Shown here: piece after piece, positions 42,301-54,039 of the stretch
Numbering within the stretch: the stretch's first letter is position 1
Layout: every line of letters begins with the position of its first letter
Source: Schizochytrium sp. TIO01
Lineage: Eukaryota > Sar > Bigyra > Thraustochytrida > Thraustochytriidae
Reading direction: 5' to 3'
Assembly: GCA_004764695.1 (NCBI GenBank)
Contig: SMSO01000036.1
Coordinates: 1,942,001 to 2,006,000, forward strand
DNA length: 64,000 nucleotides
Position numbers and translations under genes: made by a program
The notes under the pieces: model-generated
The model's database searches: none
What the model saw: only the letters and a program-made list of their open reading frames with translations
Told to the model about the DNA's origin: nothing

Positions 42301-43784
42301 TTTTGAAGTAACAGTAAAGATCCTTATTTCTTGTTAAGAAGGTTGAAAGCATAGTTTAGTTTACAATGCTCAAGATAAGTGTTCTGGACTCGTGCAAAGT
42401 ATCATGACAGGCATTCCAGAATTATGTGGATCAAAGCACTTTTTATCCTCTCATTTGCTTGATATGTCTTTATACTATTTTCGAACAAAATCATTGAAGC
42501 AGAGAAATTGAAGTATTTGAGATTTCACTGAATGTAAGGAAATTGGTTTAAGCCAAAACATCTTTCAACTATGGACTATGCTGGGGAAAGCAAAGTTTGG
42601 TTCTAGCCTGTTTTGAAATTCTGAAAATTTGTAGTGGTATGGTAGTTCTTTTGCCAACATGGAAATCAGGATTTTAAAGAAACAGATGTTGTCAAGTTGA
42701 GCACCAGCTATGTTCTGACGCGATCAGCTGTCCGCGATACCACGGTAACCTATAATCACAGGCTCCCACGTCATAAAACACTGAAATGCCTTAGAAAAAG
42801 GGTACTCGCAACAAATATAGTCAAATCAACTCAGAGCCTCAGTGTAAAGAAAAAACTATTGCTAACCAAACTCGCAGGTTTTTGTACAGGCAATCAAGCT
42901 CATTTCTGTATTAGTCAGTAGATCATCTTGGACGAATCATATCTTTTGCATTCATTTCATTCCCACATTTCAAGCTGCTGGTTTGAAGATGTAAATGACT
43001 GGCGGTGCCTCTCTGTCCTATAAATAAGGACCATGCAGTCCCACATGCATTCTGGCCTTTTCACCATTCAATCATCTTGATTTTTTCTCCTGTACTCTGT
43101 CAAAGCTCGCTTGAAATCTCTGCCTGGTAGGTAGTAGAGCAGTAGCTGCTGCATACAATCATTAATTCTCTTCTCTTGAACCATTGTCAGCAATCTCACT
43201 ACTCGTTGCCCAACTTGGCCAAACTCCAGAACGATGAACCCTGAGCATCGAGCAGACCCCTATTAATCACTATATGACTCCTATACAAGTCGCTTGTGGC
43301 CACCCATCACTAATCATAAAGCAGTTCAATGGGCGATGAAAAGAGCAGAATAAATGTCTGGTTTGTGGGAGTGAAGATGAATGTCAACTGCTTCGCAGGT
43401 CGCGGCAGCCGAGGAGCTTGCACATAAGCATTCGCAGAACATGGTGACTTGCTGGGCCCAATGGTACCATGACTCGAAATGGCCCCGGCCGCAATGCACC
43501 TGATGTTTTTTCGATGATTTTGCACATCCTTTGATTTTTTTCATTCCCCATATTCCCAGTATTTAATCAATTTGCTAGCAGTTGATTGAATGGAATATGG
43601 TAAAACATAATGTAAATGAATGAATGAAGAAATAAAAGATCATATAAATCATAGAGGAACATAGCACAGAAACTGAGAATGGAAATGAATGGGTGAATGA
43701 GCTCGTGACAGAATCCCATCATCGCCCCGTCCACCCGACCATTTCATTCTCCAATCGCCGCGCCGTCGCGAGGTAGTTGCGAGC

Positions 43785-46700
43785 ATGGCTCGAGCGGGCA
43801 AGGCCAAGGGCCGCAAGGACCTTAGCGGCGCCTTCAACGCAAAGCACTCGCTTCGTGCGAGCGGCAAGGCAGCCTTGGGTGCCTCTCTTAAAAGCGGCGG
43901 CAAGAACAGCAACGCAGCGTCCAAGAATGTCGCCAAGAACGTCAAGATCAAGGCCAAGGCAGCTGCTTTGAGCAACCCTTTCGAGGAGCGTGACAACCGC
44001 AAGCAGAAACGCGATGTCCTGAACCGCAACCTCAAGGGCTCCAAGCGCAATGTGGCTCTTGCTAGAAGTTTGGCGCACGAGAAGCGCAAGCGTACGCTTC
44101 TTGGCGAGTTCAAGGAGATGGGCAAAGCCAACTCTTTTCAAGATAAGCGTTTTGGAGAGAAGAATGAAGATATCTCCGAAGAAGAGAAGATGCTCGAGAG
44201 GTTCAAGAAACTTCGTTCCAAGCGCGGTCTCTATGACCTCAGCGACACGGATGGCAAGGGCGCTGCCAACCGTAAGAAGAACAAGGTCGAGTTCACACAC
44301 CTTGGCCAGAGTCTTTCAGAGTCTGGCGGCGCTGACATGGAAATGGAAGAGGAGTTCAAGCGGCTTCTGCGCGAAGAAGGCCTTGACGAAGACGACGGCA
44401 GCGACCCTGGTGAAAAGATTGATGCCAATGCTCTCATGGAGCAGATCCAGTCTGCCAGCAACAACGACGACCGGTCAAAGTCCAAGAAGGAGGTCATGCA
44501 GGAAGTTATTGCTAAAGCCAAAATGTTCAAGCTCAACCGCCAGCGCGAGAAGGAACAAGACGACGAAGAGCGTGAGCGCCTCGATGATGCCTTCAAGGGC
44601 CTCATGAGCGATGGACTCTTCCACCTGAGACCTACACGCCGTCAGCGTCAGGCCAAGGAAATGGAGGACATGATGGAGCGTCTTCGCAAGTCCAAGGAAG
44701 CAAAGAGCGGCGAAGAACAAGACACAGAGCAAAACGATAAACCCCAAAAGAGCACTGATGATGACGATGAAGATGAAGATGATGACTTCGATCGCACTGT
44801 TCGTGGACTTGTTTTTGAGGCACGTGCAGCTGCATCTGACAGAACATTGACTCCCGAAGAGCGCGCAAAACGCGAGTTTGAGAAGCTCAAGGAGCAGCAA
44901 GAAGCACTTGAGCGACGCATGAAGGGTCATTTCAGTGATGAGGAGGAGTCCGATGATGAGGACCTTTCCGGCAAACGACGCAAGCGCAAGAATCAGCCCA
45001 AGAAATCCTTCTTTGAGAGCACTGGCAGCGATGAAGAAGAGGCTGAGGAAGACGATGAAGAAGGCGAGGATGAGGACGAAGAAGCTGATGAGGATGAAGA
45101 GGAGGGTGACTCTGAGGATGATGATGATGACTCCGATGACTCCGATGCAGACCAGGAACTCGAACGCCACCTGCTGGAGCAGCTTGCTCTTCGTAAGAAG
45201 GAGGATGAAGCCAAAGCAAAGGCCAAGTCAACCAAACGCAAGGGCATCAGTATTGATCGTCGTGCCGACCTCATCGAGGAGGCTAAAGAAGAACTCCCTT
45301 TCATCCTTGATGCACCTGAATCTCACGGAGACCTTCTCAAGCTCATGGATAAATACAACTGTGCAGATAAAATGGGCGAGGTCGTAAAACGCATTAGAAC
45401 ATCAAACTCAATTCACCTTCTTGCTGAAAACCGCGAGAAGATGAACCGTTTCCTCGAAATTCTTGTCGATCACTACGTTTGGGTGGTCGAACGCCACGCA
45501 GCTGCTTGCAATGATTTCGAAGAAGACACCCCTGAGGGTCTTGTTACTTACAACGAGACTCTCAAAGCTTGCTTAAAAAGCATCTATGAACTCTGCCACG
45601 ACATCAAGGATACTGCCGGTCAGGTTTTCTGCAACCGTCTTGGACGCATGCAGTTAACACTTGGCAAACAACTCAGCAACGCCGCAGCGTTTGGCGCAAA
45701 TGCTGGTGGAGACTTTGGTTGCCTTTCCACTCACTTGAGTAAGGGAGGCTCACTGTATCATCGCAAAAAGGGAGGACACAAGGTAAGTGTATTGAATGAC
45801 TTGAAAAAAAATCTAAATTCAAGAGGGGAGTAGTGAAAGAGCTGTGCAGCTCTTTTGTCAGCAATCATGCACAGGGTTGTGCGTACATGTTTCAAGGGAG
45901 GTAGTGTGAAAGGTTAATACCAGCTTCAGTCAAATTCCCGAACGGCGAAAACTCATACTGTTTGGGGCCAAAAAGCTGGGAAACGAAAGGGTGGGATCCT
46001 CTCGGGGATCCCGGCGGCTATACCAGGTTTTTGTTGCCGACTTGTCCCATTGGACTGTCAAACGAACGCAACACTGTACTCAAATGGCCTGCCCACATTC
46101 CAAATGCAACATTTCATGCTACAAGAAGAAATATAGTCTCGTGAATCAGTCTGTTAATGTTGTTGACAATACGGGCCTGTATTATGAAAGGGACCTTGGT
46201 GGTAGGGGTGTCTAAAATTGCTTTTCATACGTGAATGGCTGAACTAACTTTTTCACATTGATGTAATCAATGTATTTGTCTCATTAACAGGGAGCCAAAG
46301 GTCGTATGGCCATGGAACAGGAGAAAGAAGAACTTGAAGAAGAACTTGAGCTCTTCGGTGGTGGTGTCCGTGCAAGTGATTGCCGCTGCTGGCCTTCCGC
46401 TGGAGACCTTGCGTTCTTTCGCATTGTCGAGGCTGTCTTCCCAGTAACCGACTTTCGTCACCCAGTGGTGTCCCCATCGCAGCTTCTTCTAGGCCAGTAC
46501 CTTGCTCAATGTCCCATCCGCGGACCTCGTGACGTTGTTGCATGTCTTTGCACAGCCCAGCTCCTCGTTGATTTTTGCCGTGGTGCTGAGCGTCTTCCTG
46601 GTGAAGCATTCCTTTCTGTTGATGCTCTTCTTAACCAGGCCTTTCCTGCGAAGAAGAGCACCAGCAGTAACTTGGATGAAGCCGAGAAGCTCGACCTCGC

Positions 46701-47433
46701 CAAACGTCGTGTGTGCCCTCAGATGATCAAGGCCGGTCGTTGTGGTGTACGTAGCGAACACCTTGACTGGCTTCGCAAGGCCAAGATCTCCAAGGAAGCG
46801 CAACCTTTGTCTCTGACTGCTCTCCGTTATGATGAGGATGATTCTGAAGATGTGTCACATGTAGATAATGGCGTCATTGTACAGTCTCTTCTCTCTTTGG
46901 CTCAGCAGCTTGGCCACATGGCTGCAACCTCGCCTGTTGGTGACTCTTTGCTCCAGGGTATCGATGCTGCTTTGCAGCGCGCCAAGGGAGAGGAAGCTAA
47001 GACAATCTCGGATGTTGTATCCCGGGATGTGAAACATGTCAAGGCTAGCCGTAAACCCATGCGCCTCTTGGATGTTCAGGCTCGCGCTATCAAGTCGATT
47101 CGGCCTCTATTCAACGAGAACTACAAGTGGACCAAGGATGGCCACGATCCAGACCGTGCACGTGCTGAGCTCAAGAAGCTTAAACGACAGGCCCACCGCG
47201 AGCGCAAGGGCGTGGCTCGTGAATTGCGCAAGGACGCTCAGTTTCTTGCAGAGCAGCGTGAAACTGAGAACCAGTCTCGCATCTCTGCCTTGCGTGCAGA
47301 GCGCCAGCGCAACTTTGCTGAGCTTACCAACCAGGCTGGTGAAATGAACAAGGCAGTCCGTGAATTCGGTGCTACTGGTGGTGGTTCTCGCAATGTTGAT
47401 ATGCGCGGCCGTCGTCGTCAAACTCGGCAATAA
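43785..47433 (+). CDS. NOP14: Nucleolar protein 14, small-subunit processome component (two exons)
   Basis: Exons 43785-45782 (666 codons) and 46291-47433 (380 codons plus stop) encode 1046 residues. The intron is phase 0, donor AAG|GTAAGT, acceptor TTAACAG. The Lys-rich N-terminus carries the NOP14 signatures NPFEERDNRKQKRDVL, RKRTLLGEFKEMGKANSF and DKRFGEKNEDISEEEKMLERF, then FTHLGQSLSE. The centre (about 300-490) is strongly acidic with Asp/Glu runs. The second half has the helical NOP14 fold (PFILDAPESHGDLLKLM), and the tail is highly basic (KKLKRQAHRERKGVARELRKD), like the family's RKVKREKKGALRELR region. NOP14 works with EMG1, NOC4 and UTP14 in 18S rRNA maturation and 40S export. The yeast protein is 810 residues, and the extra length is mostly in acidic linkers. 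Confidence 0.95.
45783..46290 (+). other. NOP14 intron, 508 bp, with candidate structured RNA
   Basis: Phase-0 GT-AG intron. Within it, 45978-46048 can fold into consecutive stems: gggatcc 45993-45999 with ggatccc 46006-46012, a second 7-bp stem cggcggc 46012-46018 with gttgccg 46033-46039 that shares one base with it, and a closing ggga/tccc pairing. Ribosome-biogenesis genes often host snoRNAs in introns, but I find no convincing C/D or H/ACA boxes, so this is only a candidate. Confidence 0.85.
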
Positions 47434-48641
47434 GTGATTGGCACTGTACTGTGCCAGACATTATTGCCTTTCCAACGTTTTTTTTTTTTAAATGAGAAGA
47501 GAATGCAATCCTTGTCAATAGAGGAACGTTTTCTTCCATCGAGTGTTTGTTCATAAAACTTCACTTGAAGGAACCCACTCATACAAACTTCTTTTCCATA
47601 ACGCAATTTCCTGTGGGTGTGGGCACGCATGTATTAAAATACGTGCTGGCAGCACAGGCACGAGGAAGTTACGAGCCGTCACTGACTGTTAAACTTTTCT
47701 ACCTCGCCTTTCATATGTGCGTGATGCTCAAAACTGTTCGCTTTGTTTCTAGCTTTTGTGCCTGATCCTCATCTATACACTACTTCTTTAACGAATTAAA
47801 TAAACCAACATGATAATATGACCTTACCAAATAGTTTTTCTGTTCTCGTCACTTGCAATTCTTTTCTGGTAAGCCAGGTTCAGTCACAGTCAAGAGGTAC
47901 TTACTTACCTGGCTTGCGTCGGTTCTCATATATATATATTGCAGGTTTCGACGTCCACACGAGATACGAGATATTCTTCATGTCTAGAAGTTTCCAGCCC
48001 AATTGAGAGTGTTTCAAGTTATATTTTTAGTCGATTGCTGGAACATGCTTTTGATGTGAGGAGACATGTATAATTAAACTGGTCATGTTATAGATAATAT
48101 TTTCCGAGGTTTTCTAGGTGCAAATTATGAACACATCTTTATTTGTTTTTGTCTTCTATGGGCCTACCTACTTTGAAGATATCGTTCCATAAGCTCATAT
48201 AGGCACCGTTTGAGAATCAATACAATCTATTAAAAAAGGCATTCTTTTTTTAAAAATGAGGGCGACTTCTCATTGTTGTAGGTCTCGATGGTTCCTAGCA
48301 AGTATGAATTCCATTAAACAAGGAAATAGACAAGCATCAAAGTACGCAGTTTCTTCACTCAAAAAAAAAAAATATTCACTAGATTATGTCTACCCAGAGA
48401 CATTCAACAATTTCAGAAGGCGACGAACTAAAAGTAGATCTGATGATGACTCTGCTAGTATTTGCTGAGTCTCTGAGGCCTTCAGTTGTTGATACTGTTG
48501 TTGTGGTTATGTTTTGATATGTATTCTTGCGGAAGAGATGGGTCGGATCGTTGCAGAACCAGAGATTGTACTAGACTAAGAGAATTTGGTTTCTTTCATA
48601 ATTTCAATGCTGCGAGAGAGCACAGCGAGCAACTGGACAGT
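47434..48641. other. Convergent intergenic region
   Basis: 1.2 kb between the NOP14 stop (+) and TRM1 stop (-). It is AT-rich with T and A tracts and a short TA repeat at about 47930-47940, and contains only short frames. A possible poly(A) signal, aataaa, lies near 47799. Confidence 0.45.
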
Positions 48642-50840
48642 TTAGAACTTCTCCCAGTCGGGCACGTTATCGTTCTTGCGTGCACGCTTGTTGCGCGTAG
48701 TTTCGTTGTTCTGCTTGTCATCGTTGGCATCAGCCTCGGCGCCGTTAGCGTTCGGGCGTGCTCTACGGTGAGTTTGACGAGCCTTGGATCCAGCAGCAGC
48801 GGGTTTGGGTCCCCAGTTTGGCTTGGGGTTGCCCTTGTACCTGTTGACAACGTTGTTGTTAAGCTTGCGGCGTCTAATCTCGCGGGCGATCGTAAGGTTG
48901 ACTTCATGCGTGATCTCCTTCGAGAGGATCTTGGCAGGGATGCCGTCAGGGTCTTGGGTGTGCTTCTTGTTGACAGGCTTACGGTCACGAACCCATACAC
49001 GAATGATGTCCCACAGCAGTGCGGGCGGAGCATCAGTCTTGACATGATCGGCGCTAGAGTGTGTCTTAGAGACCTTGTAGCCAGCATTGATGATTGCTGA
49101 CTGAAAGATATCCATGCTCGGGTTCTCACAGTGCACAGCTCTACACATCGCAGAGAGCGTGTAGTGAAGCGGTGCGTTAGGAACCTCATCAGCAACATTT
49201 GCCACGAGAGCGTGGACCATCTCTGCAGCACCGAGCTTGCGAGCATCAAACTCACCCTCCGGCTTGTAGTCACTAGCGAAGCGAGCACGGAGAGCATTTA
49301 CGAACTCAAAGTTGTGAATCGGGTCAGACCAGATGGGGCCTCCCATAACCATTGCGGCCCCAGTTTCAGGGCACTTGGAGGGAAGTGTCAAGTCCGCGGG
49401 GCGCACAGAGATGTTATTGTTCTTGGTGGTATCTGTTGCGAGCGGCTGCAGGAAGAAGTTGTCGCAAGCACGAGAGTGTGCAGCGTAAGAGAGCTTTGTA
49501 GGCGCAAGTTTGGCTTCACCCTTGTTAGAGTGAACACGTACGAATACACGGATGTAAAAGTCCATGTGAACCGAGAGAATAGGTACGATGTGGCGTCCGT
49601 ACTGGTTGGCGGTAGTCTCAATGAACCCGAGCAGGATGCGAATTGCAAACTCGTGCGGGAACCGTGCCACACGAATGGGCTGGGCTCTGTACCTCGGGAA
49701 GCACATATCGGTGGTCTTGCCGCAGAGGGTTGACAAATCAGTGGCGGTGACAGCGAGGAGACCTCCATCGCGAACGCACTGCACAGCAGCATCGAGAAAG
49801 GGGCTAGGGGATCCGTACGGGTCAAGATCCACAACGTCGAAGGGCTCTGACTTGAGGTTAAAGTCACGGAACTCTTTGGGGATAAACTTGCGGATACGGG
49901 TGTGATCATGAGCAGAACCTTCTTCCGTGCGGTGGTTGTACATGTACAAGGTGGCATCGCCCTCGTTGGCAAGGACCTTTTCACCGTCCTTCATGCCGTT
50001 GAAGTTAAGGTTGGCGCGAATGGCATTAACGGCATGGGTCTCGAGATCGTTGGCAATGATCTTGTCGACGCCGACACCATCAGTGATCTCCTTGGCGTAG
50101 CGAATGCTACGAAGTCCAGTTGCACTTAGGCCTTCAAGGATGCGCATTCCAGTTAGTTCACCACGTTCCGTGGTAATCTCACGCTGCTCCTTGCCTGCGG
50201 CCTTTGCGGCCTCGTCGCGAGCGATGGCCTTGACGTTGTCAATAGTTGCGGCGTCCTTAGCGAATTCAGGGCCCCAAGTCTGTTTTGTAGTGGGAAGTTT
50301 GCGCCAGGAGGCGTTTGCAGTACGACGACGGAACTGCTCATCGGCCTCGTGACCGAGCTGTTTGGCGTACTCGTTGAGAACGAGCACAGAAAGGTCACGG
50401 TTCTTAATCTGCACCTCGTTGTAGAAAACTTCACCCTTCTTGTAGAGAACTGTAGCCTGACCCTCAGAAACGGTCGAGTAGCCCTCAGGCACCTCGTTAG
50501 GTTTAAGGTTAGCAAATGGGTTCACCTCAACTTTGGGCTCTTTGGCATTTTCATCCTTGGAAACTTCGACGTTCTCCACAGCCTCGACGGCCTCGACAAC
50601 CTTGTCATCTTTGGGAGAAGCGGTAGTGGACATTGTTCTTGACGTAGAAAGCCTAAAGTTCGAGACTCTTAAGCTTGAGAATGTTCGAGGCTGATCAAAA
50701 CTTGTTGGTTTCTTAAAGACGGAATTTCTTTGCAAGCTTGCTGCTTCAGTCCAGTACAGACTAGGACGAGGTGCTGGGAGTGATCCCTGAGAGATGCGAA
50801 AAGCGTGCAACCAAGGTAGCCGGCGGAGACTTCTCTGCAT
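48642..50840 (-). CDS. TRM1: tRNA (guanine26-N2)-dimethyltransferase, probable dual-targeted
   Basis: 732 residues from the ATG at 50840, or 663 from a second in-frame ATG at 50633. The frame has a stop before 50918 and no earlier ATG. The 69 residues between the two starts are rich in Arg and Ser with almost no acidic residues (MQRSLRRLPWLHAFRISQGS at the start), a typical mitochondrial presequence. The shorter start begins MSTTASPKDDK. The catalytic core shows the SAM-binding ILEGLSATGLRSIRYAKE, the ANDLE acidic end, the FDVVDLDPYGSP active-site motif and GGLLAVTATDLSTLCG. TRM1 makes m2,2G26 in most eukaryotic tRNAs. Yeast TRM1 also uses two starts to serve mitochondria and nucleus. A basic C-terminal tail (RARPN, NKRARK) could direct nuclear import. 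Confidence 0.95.
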   Translation of the reverse strand: MQRSLRRLPWLHAFRISQGSLPAPRPSLYWTEAASLQRNSVFKKPTSFDQPRTFSSLRVSNFRLSTSRTMSTTASPKDDKVVEAVEAVENVEVSKDENAKEPKVEVNPFANLKPNEVPEGYSTVSEGQATVLYKKGEVFYNEVQIKNRDLSVLVLNEYAKQLGHEADEQFRRRTANASWRKLPTTKQTWGPEFAKDAATIDNVKAIARDEAAKAAGKEQREITTERGELTGMRILEGLSATGLRSIRYAKEITDGVGVDKIIANDLETHAVNAIRANLNFNGMKDGEKVLANEGDATLYMYNHRTEEGSAHDHTRIRKFIPKEFRDFNLKSEPFDVVDLDPYGSPSPFLDAAVQCVRDGGLLAVTATDLSTLCGKTTDMCFPRYRAQPIRVARFPHEFAIRILLGFIETTANQYGRHIVPILSVHMDFYIRVFVRVHSNKGEAKLAPTKLSYAAHSRACDNFFLQPLATDTTKNNNISVRPADLTLPSKCPETGAAMVMGGPIWSDPIHNFEFVNALRARFASDYKPEGEFDARKLGAAEMVHALVANVADEVPNAPLHYTLSAMCRAVHCENPSMDIFQSAIINAGYKVSKTHSSADHVKTDAPPALLWDIIRVWVRDRKPVNKKHTQDPDGIPAKILSKEITHEVNLTIAREIRRRKLNNNVVNRYKGNPKPNWGPKPAAAGSKARQTHRRARPNANGAEADANDDKQNNETTRNKRARKNDNVPDWEKF

Positions 50841-51886
50841 GCCCCGGAGCAGCCGGTTCCCTCGAACTTGCGCGTCAAGACCTCTGGCCTTACGCGCAAT
50901 CCAAGGTTTTGATTGCAATTATGTGCGAAGGTCTGCCACGAGAGAGCTCCTCCACCACCAGAAATGCCAAGAGGCGCGCCGCTCGCTCGCCTGCCACTGC
51001 ACGTTAATATTTGGGCCTTTTGTTATTTTCTTAAAATAGTAAAAAGAATTTAGGGCATTTAGTATTAATGTCTCTAATCATCTTAGGTAGGTTGAAGAAG
51101 CACAACTCGGCAAACGAGAGCTCTTATGCTTAAGTACAAATTCCACATCAACAACTAGACGATGGTATACAGGATAACCAATGCCAGGTTACCTTCATGG
51201 GATAAGGACTATATGTGAATATATAAAGTTATCATAATATACATAATATACATGTGATCTGTCTAAATCTTTCAAAGCTTCAGAACTTCAATTTGGGAGA
51301 GCGTTTACTAGATGAGTCGGTCAAATTCTACAACTAAAGGGATTGCGCAAGAGTACAACGTGGAAAGCCTGAACAGATGAAAAAGAAGGGAAAATATCTT
51401 TCATAAAGGGGTGAGGAGGGAACGGCAATTCACTCCTCTAATTCAACTTTAAGCAAAAATTGTAGAGAAAAAAAGAAAGGCAGACGAGCTGACAAGAGAA
51501 AACGGGCAGGTATTTCTCTCTCCATTCGTTGCACAAAAGAAAAATGGGGAAAACGTAGAGTTTGGGTCGCAACGGGAAGGCCAATCGGACTCTGTCAGGT
51601 CTTGGTTCGTTGTCTACTATGATCGAGGTATCTTTCACTATGGAAAAAAAGAGCAGTAAAAAATGATCGCAGTTGCAAGCAAGTGGCAACGAGCTATGCA
51701 AAGAGATCAGAGCCCAAAGCAGTGAATAGATACTCTCGTACACAAGAGACAGAACGGACATTGTTGAACAGAGGAAAGATGGTCTCCCTCAGGTGGATAC
51801 AGACAAAGAGATTTGCGCCCCAATCACATTTTAATATTCGCGTGAATAGGAGAAATAACTCCTCATGAGCAGCAAAAAAGGGAAAT
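50841..51886. other. Tandem intergenic region
   Basis: About 1 kb between the MYB stop and the TRM1 ATG, holding the TRM1 promoter and MYB 3' end. The part next to TRM1 is GC-rich, the rest AT-rich. No gene is evident; frames at 51438-51761 and 51683-51868 lack domains. Confidence 0.45.
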
Positions 51887-53182
51887 TTACTGCTTGGTAG
51901 GGGTTTGCTTTGCAAAGCTCTCGATCTTCCACTTGATGGTGTACCAGCTGCGGTGCGGGAGAAGCTTTTGGATAGCAGCCCAACGGTTGCCGAGACGCTT
52001 GTGAGCTTCGAGAGCAATTTGCTCTTCTTCAGGTGACCACTTTCCGGTACGAAGGTTGGGGTTGAGGCGAGCCGTGTAGCGGTCGCGACACTGCTTTCCG
52101 GTACGTCCGGGAATGAAGTGAGAGATCTCCTTCCACTTCTTACCCTTCTGCTTGACCATCTTGACCAGGAGCTCATCCTCAGCATCAGACCACTTGCCCT
52201 TGACAATTGTCGGGTCGAGCGCCTTGTGCCATCTCTGAGAGCATTGGTTTCCGGTCTTTCCGGGCATGTGCTGTGCAATGCGAGACCAGCGCATGGCGCC
52301 GTACTCCTTGACAAGCTGCAAGAGTCGCTCGTCTTCCTCAGGAGTCCAGCTGCGGCGGTAGTAGATCTTCTTGTTGAGCTCGCCGCTTGTGGCAGTCTGG
52401 TTCGAGTCCTGGGAGTGTCCAGAAGTTCCGGAGCCGGCTGATGAGTATCGGTGAAGAGACCGCGGTGTGTCCATCTCCTTGCTCTCGTACTCCTCATGTC
52501 TCACATAGTGGTGGTCATGATCGTGCTTTGTGCGCTTGTAGTTGATCACAGGAAGCTCCCAGTCAGCATGCTTCTTGTTCTTGCGATCCACAGAGCTTCC
52601 GTAAGGGAGGGGCTCAGGGATCGTAGAGACCTCTTGGCCGATTGGCTTGGACTCCATCACAGAGCGCTGTCCATCGTGGAAAACGTCAGTAAGAAACATG
52701 CCAAGGTCAGATTCAAGGTCGTACTTCGGGGCGGCGGAGGCAGGGTTACCCGGGTAGGCCGTGTTCGGCTGCTGGCGAGCAGGCGAGGGACCACCAAGAT
52801 TACCGTACGGCACGTGAAAGCCGTTGCCCTGAGAGCTGTAGATGGGAAGACCATGCTCAAGACCAGCGTTGTCGTAGTTGCTGTGCATCATGCTGTGCTT
52901 GTTGTTCCAAACATCCACGTAGTCGTCTTCAACATAGTTTGCGTGATGGTATCCTGAGGCGGCGGCCTTGGAGGGCATAACGTTGTTGAAATAGAGTTGG
53001 TCCTGGTTCATGGGGTGGGTGGCGGACATGTGGGTCGGGTAGTTGTTGTGGGGGTGCACCTGGTGGTAGTGCGGCTGGTTGTAGAAGTTTGGCATGTCTT
53101 CAGTAGGAGGGCGGTAGAAGTGGCTGTCAAACTCTCGCTGTTGGTGAAGTTGCATCTGTCTGTCTTCAGGGAGATGCATCAT
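51887..53182 (-). CDS. Three-repeat MYB transcription factor
   Basis: 431 residues in one exon from tandem ATGs at 53182/53179. The frame opens six bases earlier with TTG only. Three consecutive MYB repeats occupy the last 156 residues, about 276-428. R1 is RRSWTPEEDERLLQLV...GNQCSQRWHKALDP. R2 is KGKWSDAEDELLVKMV...GKQCRDRYTARLNP. R3 is TGKWSPEEEQIALEAH...SWYTIKWKIES. The regularly spaced Trp residues are present; R3 lacks the usual third-helix N-x-[IV] form. Animal and plant 3R-MYBs regulate cell-cycle genes through AAC-type sites, but their repeats are N-terminal. Here they end the protein and are preceded by a His/Asn/Tyr-rich, disordered 275-residue region. The fold and DNA binding are firm; targets are unknown. 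Confidence 0.92.
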   Translation of the reverse strand: MMHLPEDRQMQLHQQREFDSHFYRPPTEDMPNFYNQPHYHQVHPHNNYPTHMSATHPMNQDQLYFNNVMPSKAAASGYHHANYVEDDYVDVWNNKHSMMHSNYDNAGLEHGLPIYSSQGNGFHVPYGNLGGPSPARQQPNTAYPGNPASAAPKYDLESDLGMFLTDVFHDGQRSVMESKPIGQEVSTIPEPLPYGSSVDRKNKKHADWELPVINYKRTKHDHDHHYVRHEEYESKEMDTPRSLHRYSSAGSGTSGHSQDSNQTATSGELNKKIYYRRSWTPEEDERLLQLVKEYGAMRWSRIAQHMPGKTGNQCSQRWHKALDPTIVKGKWSDAEDELLVKMVKQKGKKWKEISHFIPGRTGKQCRDRYTARLNPNLRTGKWSPEEEQIALEAHKRLGNRWAAIQKLLPHRSWYTIKWKIESFAKQTPTKQ

Positions 53183-53936
53183 AGACAAAATTTGCGAAGT
53201 GTGTTTGAAGGAATGGGTAAACCTTTAGCACACGTTGCGAAAAGGGAAGAAAAAAATGTGCTCGAGTTGCGCTTACTTGAAGGGCAAATGGAGCGAAAGT
53301 GAAAAAAAGGTATCTGAATCGATGGGGTCTACACGAGGGATCGTCTGATCGTCGATAGATCGATACAGAAGGTATCAAAAAAGGGCCAAAAAGGGGTAAT
53401 GAAAGTGTCTGCTGAGCTTGCGCTTATGCAGACTAATATACCGGTGATCGCGCTTTATTCAAGCGCTCACCTTTCCTTTGGTTTTACGCGGCACACCTGT
53501 CTCCAATCGGGAGTACAGGCAGGCCACGGGTGAAAAAAGTAAAAAAAGTAAAAAATCGAAGAGGTTGAAGCGAAAGTCAAATGGCGGCGATCGTGCCTGC
53601 CTATCTTCGACTGCTTGTGTCGCTGCCTCTGTCTTGCTCCGGTTGAGTGCTTGCGGCGGCAAGCTTTCTCAGAAAAAACCGAAAGAAAGAAACTAATGTA
53701 AAAGAAAAGAAAAGAAAAAAGAAAAGAAGGGGGTGTTCGCAGGCGCGCCTGAGCTGGCAAGCGTCTGTCTACTTCTCCTTTTCTTTCGCGAGTAGAGGAA
53801 GGCCTCTCGAGCAAGCAAGGCTAGCTCTGCAGGTCCCTTCACACGTGTGCACGGACGGACTCCACGCGCAAGCGTCCAAGTCCGCAAGCTACGCTGGCAA
53901 AAGCTGTTCAAGTCGAGCCGATCGAGTCGCCTGCTA

Positions 53937-53937
<1 letters not shown>

Positions 53938-53964
<27 letters not shown>
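53938..53964. repeat. (ACAG)n microsatellite
   Basis: Six or more copies of a period-4 unit. Confidence 0.9.
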
Positions 53965-53968
<4 letters not shown>

Positions 53969-54039
53969 GCACTTAGTCCCTGCTCGCTCGTCGCCGCTGC
54001 TCTTGGTTATGCTTCTTGCTGCTCTCGGTTGCGCTTTGC

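Larger units (their letters stand above)
36883..43784. other. 6.9-kb gene desert
   Basis: Between the TM9SF start (-) and NOP14 start (+). The first 0.4 kb is GC-rich and likely the TM9SF promoter. After about 37.5 kb the DNA becomes AT-rich with many short period-4 repeats. The longest frames (for example 41851-42129, 37629-38057 minus) have no domain or codon-like character. I recognise no RNA gene or transposase. Confidence 0.5.

Noticed and set aside
44475-45170. A 231-codon minus-strand hydrophobic frame resembling a membrane protein
   Set aside because: It is the antisense of NOP14 acidic runs; Asp/Glu codons read as Ile/Val/Leu/Phe on the other strand.
48642-50918. The longest possible TRM1 frame starting at 50918
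   Set aside because: That position is a TTG directly after a stop codon; the first ATG is at 50840.
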